Assembly (NCBI GenBank): GCA_020851885.1
Contig: JADZBW010000384.1
Coordinates: 1-11,654 of the forward strand
Length of the DNA: 11,654 nucleotides
DNA from: Fimbriimonadaceae bacterium
GTDB taxonomy: Bacteria > Armatimonadota > Fimbriimonadia > Fimbriimonadales > Fimbriimonadaceae
Direction of reading: 5' to 3'
The notes under the pieces were generated by a model. That model saw only the letters and a program-made list of their open reading frames with translations, was not told the DNA's origin and did no database searches. Both the position numbers and the translations under genes were made by a program. Shown piece after piece: positions 1 to 6,053 of this stretch. Position 1 is the first letter of the stretch; each line of letters opens with the position of its first letter.

Positions 1-424
1 GGCGAGACTGCGCGATCTCGTCCCTTAGCCCGATCTCCGAGAGACCGTAGACCGGCTTTTCGGTGAGTCCCGGTGATTCCCAAGTCCGCTTGTAGGTTTG
101 GGCATAGAGGTCCTTGTCTTCCAGGCGAAAGTCTGCCGAGAGGTCGATCACCTTGGAACGCTTGAGGAGGGTTGGAGCGTGTTTCATAGCAAATCCCGCC
201 TCCTGGGCAAGAAAGACGAAATCCGCGTCGAGATCCTCCGGGTTGAAAGTTTGCAGGATCAAGTCCGTTGAGATCCAAGGACACTCCCTTTGGAGCGGGA
301 TGCCAGCCAGGCGTTCGCTGGTGGCGGCGACAACCCGGGCGCGAGGATGGCGGGCCAGCAGGCGGACGAGTTCGGCTCCTCCGTAACCCGTAGCTCCAAC
401 GATCGCAACTCGCAAGGTGTCCAT
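1..424 (-). CDS. argC: N-acetyl-gamma-glutamyl-phosphate reductase, N-terminal part (runs off left edge)
   Basis: ArgC catalyses the third step of arginine (ornithine) synthesis, the NADPH-dependent reduction of N-acetyl-glutamyl phosphate to the semialdehyde, in the cytoplasm. I read 141 codons from an ATG at 424-422. Residues 6-24 form the Rossmann dinucleotide-binding start (VAIVGATGYGGAEL), followed by the family motifs VIDLSADFRL (about 92-101) and PVYGLSE (about 124-130). Family members are about 340-350 aa, so the catalytic Cys and the C-terminal half lie outside the window. The usual FLALPHG-type motif reads FLAQEAG here, so the protein is somewhat divergent. No Shine-Dalgarno precedes the ATG (the upstream minus-strand sequence is pyrimidine-rich), but the Rossmann strand begins five residues in, which fixes the start. 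It diverges from the 73-aa gene at 677. Confidence 0.93.
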   Translation of the reverse strand, partial: MDTLRVAIVGATGYGGAELVRLLARHPRARVVAATSERLAGIPLQRECPWISTDLILQTFNPEDLDADFVFLAQEAGFAMKHAPTLLKRSKVIDLSADFRLEDKDLYAQTYKRTWESPGLTEKPVYGLSEIGLRDEIAQSR

Positions 425-613
425 GGGAGGAAATAGGATACCGGGTGCCGCAATAAGCTGCGCTATTTGCAGTTAACTCCGCTTTTCCGCAAGGCCATAG
501 GGTACGCGGTGCTATGTGGTTCCAATGAGGAGGGCCGACAATACCACTGGGTGGCTGGGTCTTTCGGCGACTTTGACAAAACCTTGGAACCCGAGGTTCG
601 TTTACCACTGTAA

Positions 614-633
614 TGGTTTGGGTATCCAAACCA
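614..633. repeat. Inverted repeat, 8-bp perfect arms, 4-nt loop
   Basis: The arms TGGTTTGG (614-621) and CCAAACCA (626-633) are perfectly complementary around GTAT. No T-tract follows, so it is not an intrinsic terminator. It sits 44 bp before the ATG of the 73-aa gene and directly abuts the GAAAC repeat. It could be an operator or an RNA hairpin in the leader of that gene. Confidence 0.6.
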
Positions 634-635
634 AC

Positions 636-665
636 GAAACGAAACGAAACGAAACGAAACGAAAC
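636..665. repeat. Pentanucleotide tandem repeat (GAAAC)x6
   Basis: Six perfect GAAAC units fill 30 bp. The flanking pentamers CCAAC (631-635) and GGAAC (666-670) look like degenerate units. The array ends 11 bp before the ATG at 677, so it occupies the place where a ribosome-binding site would be. Such short repeats are prone to slipped-strand copy-number change. Confidence 0.9.
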
Positions 666-676
666 GGAACAATGCA

Positions 677-898
677 ATGAGGATCTTCGACTACGAGGGG
701 CAGAGAGACTTAACGGACGTGGCTATTTCCTTAAGCCGCGACGAGGCCATGGATCTGCTCACGACGCTCGAGCGTTTAGTAAAGCAGCCGAACCTCAGCA
801 AGGTCTACCTCAGCCAAATAAACGGCAACGTCATCGAGCGAGAAATTGCCATCGCTCTCGACCAACAGAACTGGCCTTCTTTAGCGAGAACGGCTTAA
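677..898 (+). CDS. Small orphan protein, 73 aa, unknown function
   Basis: I do not recognise this family. The 73-residue product has no membrane segment or signal peptide and looks like a small alpha/beta fold: a short N-terminal strand, a strand ending in the polar ISLSRDEA motif (about 17-24), an amphipathic helix (DEAMDLLTTLERLVKQ, about 22-37), then strands around KVYLSQI and a helix around IEREIAIALDQ. The ATG at 677-679 is the only good start. It has no Shine-Dalgarno, the GAAAC repeat sits just upstream, and the start overlaps the stop of a 51-codon ORF as ATGA. It is a single-gene transcription unit closed by the strong terminator at 914-945, which supports a real gene. A longer ORF in another frame across the same DNA (613-1233) runs antisense into the kinase gene and is less likely. 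Confidence 0.65.
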   Translation: MRIFDYEGQRDLTDVAISLSRDEAMDLLTTLERLVKQPNLSKVYLSQINGNVIEREIAIALDQQNWPSLARTA

Positions 899-913
899 GA
901 GAAGCGCTTAGAG

Positions 914-945
914 GGCCGCTCCATCGCCAGATGGAGCGGCCTTTT
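914..945 (+). terminator. Rho-independent terminator
   Basis: A perfect 12-bp stem, GGCCGCTCCATC (914-925) with GATGGAGCGGCC (930-941), closes a 4-nt GCCA loop and is followed by TTTT (942-945). It starts 15 bp after the stop of the 73-aa gene and ends at the stop of the convergent kinase gene. The minus-strand side lacks a T-tract, so it mainly serves the plus-strand transcript. Confidence 0.9.
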
Positions 946-3384
946 CTATTCAGGGAGAGTGAAGAAAATGGTGGTGCCAACGCCCACTTCCGACTCGGCC
1001 CAGACGTGTCCATGGTGCCTTTCGATGATTCGGCGAACCGTGGCAAGCCCAATGCCAGTCCCTTCGAACTCCTTGGGCGAATGCAGCCGTTGGAACGGCT
1101 CGAAGAGTTTGTTGGAGTAGGCCATGTTGAAGCCATCGCCGTTATCTCGAATGAAGAACGCTTCTTTGGTCTTGCCAACTTCAATTTCTGCGTTCTCGCG
1201 CTTACTCGTGAATTTCCAGGAGTTCTGGATTAGGTTCTCCATCACGGCACGGATGAGATTAGGATCGCCTTTTGCCTTAAGGCCATTGGGGCAAATGAAA
1301 TTGCATACCCGGCTTTCTTGAGAGGATCTCGCGGCCTCGAAGACTTCCTTGGCCATGAGGGATAGGTCTATCTGGCTGACATCCAGTTCATGCGAGACGA
1401 GGCGAGACAATCTCAGAAGATCGTCGATGAGATTGGACATTCTGCGCGCGGCGGAGCGGATGGTCGCAATGTGTTCGAACGCCTCCTCGTCGAGTTTGTC
1501 CCCGTAATCCATCTCAAGGATGCGAGAAAATCCGTCGATCGCCCTCAGCGGCTGCCGCAGATCATGCGATACGGAATAGGCGAACGACTCCAATTCCCGA
1601 TTGGCCCTCTTCAGTTCACCGGTGCGTTCATCGACCAATTGCTCCAGGTCGGCATTGAGGGATTTGAGGCGATTCTCTGCCGCAATCTGTTCGGTGATGT
1701 CGGTAAAAGAAACGACGACGTGCCGTTGGCCCGTCCCTCCGGCGCCGGCGATCGGCATTGCATTGACGGAGATCCAGGTCGTCGTTCCGTCGTGGAAGCG
1801 CATCCCATAGACCTTTCTCGTTTGGGGAACGCCGGTCTTAACCGCGATCATGGACGGAGACTGGCCCGGGTCCCAGGGGCTGCCGTCGACGTTCACAAGT
1901 TGGAATCGGGGGTCGAAAGACGTCCTTCCCAAAAGTTGATCCTCGGTCGCTCGCAGCATGCGCTGTGCCGACTGGTTGCAAGCAAGAATCCGATCGCTTT
2001 CGTCATGGACGACGATGCCTTCCGATTGGACGCTAACGAGCGTTCGATAGAATTCTTCGGCGTCCGTCTGGGCCTTTGCGACCCGTTGACGCTCCAATTC
2101 TGCGGCGGCGTGGGCGGCGAAGAGCCGAAGCACATCTTCCGGGTGGAAGTCCTCATTGAGAGGTTGATCGTTGAGGACGACGATCAGCCCGAGAAGCTGG
2201 CCGGAAGGCGACCGGAGAGGCATGCCCAAATAGGCTTCAATTCCCAGTTTTTGGAGCGTGACGTCGCCCGGGAATTGAGACTGAACTCCAGACCGATGGT
2301 AGCAGGTGCCGGTATCGAGGACGTTCTGGCACGGCGACCCGGCCAGATTGTAGCGGAAGTTATCTTTGATCTCGCCGGAAGCGGCAAATGCCGCCGTTTG
2401 GATGGCAGGCGGTTCGGAAGGCAGAAGGGAGCCGATAAAGGCGTATTTGGCGTCGAGTGCGTCGCACATGGCCAAGGCGAGTTTGCGCAGGTAGTCCTGG
2501 CCGGTGGCCGCGGTGCTGTCGACGACTTTTCTGATCGTCTCGGAGAGTCCACGCAACTCGGTGACGTCCTGAAGAATGCCGAAAGACCCTTTCGTCGCCG
2601 GATCGCTGGCATTCACCAAATAGGCGCTGTCGAAGATCCACCTCAATTGGCCGTCCGGCTTCTGAATGCACGCTTCGGCCCGCCACACCGGCAATTCGCC
2701 GGAACGAAACTTCCTGATGGCATCGGCAGGTTCAAGGCCAGACATTTCGCCCAGCGGCTGCCACTTGACAAGCTTGATGCGACTCCAGAATTCAGAGTGG
2801 GATCCTCGGTATTTCAGGCCAAAGAGCTGTTCGAGGAGATCCAGATTTGCGGTGATGTATTGGTCGCTGGAAAAGTCGTAATGGTAGACGACCATTCCCG
2901 CCGCGGTCACCGCTCGCTGATAGGCCACGTGGGTTTCAAGCAGTTCGGCCTCGGCGTTGATCCGATTGGTGATATCGTAGGCGGCCCCCTGAATGGAGGA
3001 CAACTCTCCCTTGGAATCGCGTTGGGTGGATCCAGTGACCTGAAGCCAGACGATCTTGCCAAGGCGGTCGACCACCCGACACTCAACTCGGTAGTCGTCC
3101 TGATCGGCCATCGCGTCTTCGATCACCTTGCGAACTCTGTCGCGGTCGAGATCGTGAACGATGGAGAGGAAGGCTTCCAAACTAGGAGGCAGCTCCTCCC
3201 TGGTATAGCCTACGATTCGATAGAGCTGGTCCGTCCAGTAGGCCCTGTTGTTCCGAGCATCGAAGTGCCATAGACCGATTCCGCCCGATGCCACGGCATC
3301 GAACCACTGGGAATTTCCGTCCGGCAACTTGGCGAAGCCCGAACTGTCCTGACTGAGATCGGCTTGTTTCCCTTTATTTGTCAA
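946..3384 (-). CDS. Sensor histidine kinase, PAS-PAS-GAF-PAS-HisKA-HATPase_c
   Basis: This 812-aa protein autophosphorylates a conserved His with ATP in response to a signal and passes the phosphate to a response regulator not encoded here. Domains in order: PAS/PAC (about 24-147, ending in AAYDITNR), a second PAS (150-280, ending in ILQDVTELR), GAF (285-437, with the GSPCQNV segment), a third PAS (442-570, ending in VSFTDITEQ), a short coiled coil (570-600), HisKA (598-665) with phospho-acceptor H607 in SVSHDLRQP, and HATPase_c (705-812) with N717/N721 (N box), DNGDG 747-751 (G1), FEPFQRLH 761-768 (F box) and GTGIGL 775-780 (G2). There are no membrane segments, so it senses a cytoplasmic cue. 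The HisKA resembles those of bacteriophytochrome-like kinases (COG4251), but no chromophore-binding domain is evident. The start is TTG (3384-3382), because an in-frame TGA lies three codons upstream and leaves only CTG or TTG. A possible minus-strand -10, TATGAT, lies at 3427-3422 in the 72-bp gap before it. Confidence 0.95.
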   Translation of the reverse strand: MTNKGKQADLSQDSSGFAKLPDGNSQWFDAVASGGIGLWHFDARNNRAYWTDQLYRIVGYTREELPPSLEAFLSIVHDLDRDRVRKVIEDAMADQDDYRVECRVVDRLGKIVWLQVTGSTQRDSKGELSSIQGAAYDITNRINAEAELLETHVAYQRAVTAAGMVVYHYDFSSDQYITANLDLLEQLFGLKYRGSHSEFWSRIKLVKWQPLGEMSGLEPADAIRKFRSGELPVWRAEACIQKPDGQLRWIFDSAYLVNASDPATKGSFGILQDVTELRGLSETIRKVVDSTAATGQDYLRKLALAMCDALDAKYAFIGSLLPSEPPAIQTAAFAASGEIKDNFRYNLAGSPCQNVLDTGTCYHRSGVQSQFPGDVTLQKLGIEAYLGMPLRSPSGQLLGLIVVLNDQPLNEDFHPEDVLRLFAAHAAAELERQRVAKAQTDAEEFYRTLVSVQSEGIVVHDESDRILACNQSAQRMLRATEDQLLGRTSFDPRFQLVNVDGSPWDPGQSPSMIAVKTGVPQTRKVYGMRFHDGTTTWISVNAMPIAGAGGTGQRHVVVSFTDITEQIAAENRLKSLNADLEQLVDERTGELKRANRELESFAYSVSHDLRQPLRAIDGFSRILEMDYGDKLDEEAFEHIATIRSAARRMSNLIDDLLRLSRLVSHELDVSQIDLSLMAKEVFEAARSSQESRVCNFICPNGLKAKGDPNLIRAVMENLIQNSWKFTSKRENAEIEVGKTKEAFFIRDNGDGFNMAYSNKLFEPFQRLHSPKEFEGTGIGLATVRRIIERHHGHVWAESEVGVGTTIFFTLPE

Positions 3385-3456
3385 GTGCAGTCAACCTATC
3401 CAATATGGAAGCCCAATTGGAATCATACGCCCAGAGACGGGAACTTGCCATGCCTG

Positions 3457-4269
3457 CTATTGCGAATCGTTGATCCTTTGTTGGATTTCGTCTTGGACAT
3501 GAGTTGGGATGGGCGGCGGCACGGCGGCAATCGTTTTCGGATAGTGTCCAAGGTCCAGTTCTTCGAGGGCGGTATCGATGGACTGTAGTTGTGCCCTTGC
3601 TTCGGCGAGGGCCTCTAGGAATTCATGCGACGACATTTCCGGTGACTTGCCGATCAATCGATAACCGAGCATCTTCATGCGAAGGGTATCGAGGGTCGTC
3701 ATGTACACGGCGGTTTGGGCCTCTGTTCGATGAACCCCTGCCATGACTCCGGCAAACTGCTGCCGATACTCGGCGATATTCTTGTCGGCCAGGCGATACA
3801 GCTCTTTCGACTGAGGATCCTGACTGGTGGAGGTCCAGACGGGAGGACCGCCGTACAAGTCCTTCTCCGTGTGGGCGACTTCGTGCGAGATGATGTCGGC
3901 CCTTCGCAGGGCGCGGTACAGGGTTCGCCCAACTCGGCGGATGGTCGCGGGCATTTCGCTCAGATTGGAAATCTGATCCTTGTTGAGTTTGCGCAGAACC
4001 TCCTCAAATCGTTGGAGTCGATCTTGGCATCCGTTCCACATTGCGGCGTACTGCTTGGCATAGAAGCGTTTTGCGATACTGTTCGAATAGGAATTGGCAA
4101 CCCAGAAGACGACGAGAAAGGAAGCGATCAGCGCCTTCGTGGAATAGGCCTGCAACCAGAGTGGGAGCGTCCACAAGAATGCTTGGGCGACGCCGAGGGC
4201 CAGCACCTTCCAAGGCTGCAAAAGCTCTTTCCGAAAGAGCTTGAGATCCTGGCGCGTGATGTCGTCCAT
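3457..4269 (-). CDS. Two-helix membrane protein of unknown function, 270 aa
   Basis: I do not recognise a family with confidence. The protein starts with a short charged N-terminus, then two hydrophobic segments (about 22-39 and 45-62) with a short polar link, suggesting a membrane hairpin with both ends on the same side. The rest (63-240) is highly charged and largely helical. It contains HEVAH at 129-133, which matches the HExxH zinc-protease pattern (see findings), and a proline stretch PPPIP near 251-255. The general layout (hairpin plus long helical soluble part) also recalls XpaC-like proteins, but this is a weak impression. The ATG (4269-4267) lies 9 bp after the gatA stop, so it is probably translated from the gatCA mRNA. 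Position alone does not imply a role in tRNA amidation. Confidence 0.8.
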   Translation of the reverse strand: MDDITRQDLKLFRKELLQPWKVLALGVAQAFLWTLPLWLQAYSTKALIASFLVVFWVANSYSNSIAKRFYAKQYAAMWNGCQDRLQRFEEVLRKLNKDQISNLSEMPATIRRVGRTLYRALRRADIISHEVAHTEKDLYGGPPVWTSTSQDPQSKELYRLADKNIAEYRQQFAGVMAGVHRTEAQTAVYMTTLDTLRMKMLGYRLIGKSPEMSSHEFLEALAEARAQLQSIDTALEELDLGHYPKTIAAVPPPIPTHVQDEIQQRINDSQ

Positions 4270-4278
4270 GTCAATCCG

Positions 4279-5730
4279 TTACGGCGCCGGAGGCCGTCGC
4301 GTGGCATCGGGAAGGAGCTGCTCCACGCAGTGGGCGAATTGGAGGAGCTTCTCATCTTGAAGGGGGGCCGCCAAGAGCTGAAGTCCGACCGGCAGTCCAT
4401 CGGCAAAGCCGCAGTTCAGAGAGATGGCCGGCATGCCATTCATGTTTGCAGGAATGGTGCAATAGTCGAGCATTTTGAGCGCCATCGGGTCATTGGCGAG
4501 GGCTCCAAGTTCGAATGCAGTGATGGGGCTCGTCGGCGAGATGATGAAATCAAAGTCTTGGAAGACCTTCTGAAACTCATGGGTCATTAGGGCGCGGACT
4601 TGCTGGGCTCTCAGGTAGAAGGCATCGTAGTAGCCCGCACTAAGCGCATAGGTTCCAATCATGATTCGGGCTTTGACTTCGTGTCCAAAACCTTCGGCGC
4701 GCGTCTTCTCAACTTGCCCGATGTGTCCCTTGCCTTCGGCTCGCGGACCAAACCGAATCCCATCGAACCTCGCGAGGGTGCTGCTCGCCTCCGCAGGGGC
4801 GATGATGTAATAGGTGGTGACGCCAAAGGCGATGGATGGAATCGAGACCTGGGTGACTTCGACGCCCGCGGATTCGATCGCGGTAATGGACTTTTCGATT
4901 TCCGCGCGCACACCGGGATCCACGGCTTCCCCGAACATCTCCTTTGGAAAGGCGGCCCGGAGCCCTTTGAGCGAGCCCTTCTTCAGGTCCTTGAATTCCA
5001 CCTCCGGCATGTCGAGGGAGGTGCTATCCATGGGGTCCCAACCGGTGATCGCTTCCGATAGCAGAGCGGCATCTTCAACGGTGCGGGCAAGAGGGCCAAT
5101 TTGGTCCAGGCTGGAGCCGAAAGCGACCAATCCGTATCGGGAACATCGGCCATATGTGGGTTTGAACCCAACGATGCCGCAAAGAGAGGCGGGTTGCCGA
5201 ATCGATCCCCCGGTATCCGAACCCAGGGCGAGGGGTGCGAAACCGGCGGCGACTGCGGAAGCCGATCCCCCTGAACTACCTCCGGGAGATCGCTTCAGAT
5301 CCCAGGGGTTTCTGGTGACTTGGAAAGCGGAGTTCTCAGTGGAAGTGCCCATGGCGAACTCATCCAAGTTGGTTTTGCCGAGGATGACCATTCCATGGTC
5401 CCGCATCTTCCGAATAACGGTCGCATCGTAGGGTGGGAGATAGCCCTTCAGGATCTTCGATGCGCAAGTCGTCTCGATGCCCTCCGTTGAGATGTTGTCT
5501 TTGATCGCGACCGGAACGCCGGTCAACGGCTTCGCTTCGCCGCGGTCCAACATCGCTTGGGCATGATCGGCATCGGCCAGGGCGCGCTCGGCATCTATCG
5601 TCAAGAAGCAGCCGACTTTTTCATCATCGGAGGCGATTCGATCCAGAAAGGCTTGCGTGACCTCCCGACAGGAAAGCTCCCGCGAGGCCATCTTTCGAGC
5701 TAGCTCGGCAGCGGTCAAATTCGTAATCAA
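4279..5730 (-). CDS. gatA: Asp-tRNA(Asn)/Glu-tRNA(Gln) amidotransferase subunit A
   Basis: GatA is the amidase subunit of GatCAB. It hydrolyses glutamine and supplies ammonia to convert mischarged Glu-tRNA(Gln) or Asp-tRNA(Asn) into Gln- or Asn-tRNA. The 483-aa length is typical. The amidase-signature Ser-cisSer-Lys triad is intact: K77 in PVAIKDN, S152 in GGSSGGS and S176 in TGGSIRQP, with the same spacing as Lys79/Ser154/Ser178 of Staphylococcus aureus GatA. The start is TTG at 5730-5728, 5 bp after the gatC stop; a GAGG inside the end of gatC lies 10 nt upstream and supports it. gatC precedes it and the 270-aa membrane protein follows. gatB is not in the window, so the complex depends on a distant gene. 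Confidence 0.97.
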   Translation of the reverse strand: MITNLTAAELARKMASRELSCREVTQAFLDRIASDDEKVGCFLTIDAERALADADHAQAMLDRGEAKPLTGVPVAIKDNISTEGIETTCASKILKGYLPPYDATVIRKMRDHGMVILGKTNLDEFAMGTSTENSAFQVTRNPWDLKRSPGGSSGGSASAVAAGFAPLALGSDTGGSIRQPASLCGIVGFKPTYGRCSRYGLVAFGSSLDQIGPLARTVEDAALLSEAITGWDPMDSTSLDMPEVEFKDLKKGSLKGLRAAFPKEMFGEAVDPGVRAEIEKSITAIESAGVEVTQVSIPSIAFGVTTYYIIAPAEASSTLARFDGIRFGPRAEGKGHIGQVEKTRAEGFGHEVKARIMIGTYALSAGYYDAFYLRAQQVRALMTHEFQKVFQDFDFIISPTSPITAFELGALANDPMALKMLDYCTIPANMNGMPAISLNCGFADGLPVGLQLLAAPLQDEKLLQFAHCVEQLLPDATRRPPAP

Positions 5731-5735
5731 ATGAG

Positions 5736-6026
5736 CTAATCCTCGATGATCTGAGGCACGACGAACAGGCCCGCCTTCGTGAGCGCCGAGTTCCGAAGAG
5801 CATCGTCGCGATGTAGGACAGGTCCTACGGCGTCATTCGCCCAGACATTTTGAAGGGAGACAGCGTGGGAAGTTGGAACGATATTTCCGACATCGATGCC
5901 TTGAATATCGGAAAAGTGTCCCAAGAGGGCGTTCAACTCGCCCTGGAGGGAGAGGATTTCCGATTCATCAAGCTCGAGCCGCGCTAACTTTGCCACGTGC
6001 CGAACCTCTTCGAGGGTTATCGACAT
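5736..6026 (-). CDS. gatC: Asp-tRNA(Asn)/Glu-tRNA(Gln) amidotransferase subunit C
   Basis: GatC is the small (about 95-aa) belt-like subunit that wraps around GatA and stabilises the GatCAB complex. This 96-aa protein begins MSITLEEVRHVAKLARLELD, the standard GatC N-terminus, and contains the expected NALLGHFSDIQGIDV and HRDDALRNS segments. The open frame extends upstream to 6365, but that extra part is antisense to the plus-strand gene at 6054 and has no GatC similarity, so the ATG at 6026-6024 is the start. There is no Shine-Dalgarno. An extended -10-like TGCTAAAAT ends 8 bp before the ATG, suggesting a leaderless or near-leaderless transcript. Confidence 0.95.
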   Translation of the reverse strand: MSITLEEVRHVAKLARLELDESEILSLQGELNALLGHFSDIQGIDVGNIVPTSHAVSLQNVWANDAVGPVLHRDDALRNSALTKAGLFVVPQIIED

Positions 6027-6034
6027 GATGGGCG

Positions 6035-6043
6035 ATTTTAGCA
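6035..6043 (-). promoter_or_regulatory. Probable extended -10 promoter element for gatCA
   Basis: The minus strand reads TGC-TAAAAT, an extended -10 (TGn plus a 5/6 match to TATAAT). No good -35 is seen 17 bp upstream. Only 8 bp separate it from the gatC ATG, so transcription would begin at or very near the start codon. The element lies inside the 27-bp gap shared with the divergent gene at 6054. Confidence 0.4.
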
Positions 6044-6053
6044 CAGGGGCATA

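Larger units (their letters stand above)
425..676. promoter_or_regulatory. Divergent intergenic region between argC and the 73-aa gene
   Basis: This 252-bp gap should hold promoters for both flanking genes. A perfect TTGACA lies at 573-578 on the plus strand, but no convincing -10 is found 16-18 bp downstream, so I do not call a promoter. A short inverted repeat GAACC/GGTTC (587-591 and 595-599) follows the TTGACA, and the right end holds the hairpin and GAAAC repeat listed separately. A Shine-Dalgarno-like AGGAGGG at 528-534 has no start codon at a suitable distance. A 51-codon ORF (525-680) crosses the region on the plus strand and is discussed in the findings. Confidence 0.4.

Noticed and set aside
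573..614. Sigma70-type promoter built on TTGACA at 573
   Set aside because: The -35 match is perfect, but no acceptable -10 occurs at 16-18 bp; the nearest TA-rich hexamers are 22 or more bp away. It may also be just Leu-Thr codons of the short upstream ORF.
636..665. CRISPR-like repeat array
   Set aside because: The GAAAC units are 5 bp with no spacers. No repeat-spacer pattern or cas gene is present anywhere in the window.
613..1233. 206-codon open frame on the plus strand through the GAAAC array
   Set aside because: It overlaps the 73-aa gene in another frame, reads through the terminator at 914-945 and then runs antisense to the end of the kinase. The composition is low-complexity at its start and shows no domain.
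1390..3273. 627-codon open frame on the plus strand
   Set aside because: It is exactly antisense to the histidine kinase, whose PAS, GAF, HisKA and HATPase motifs are unmistakable. The antisense product has no recognisable motif, and long antisense frames are common opposite GC-rich coding sequence.
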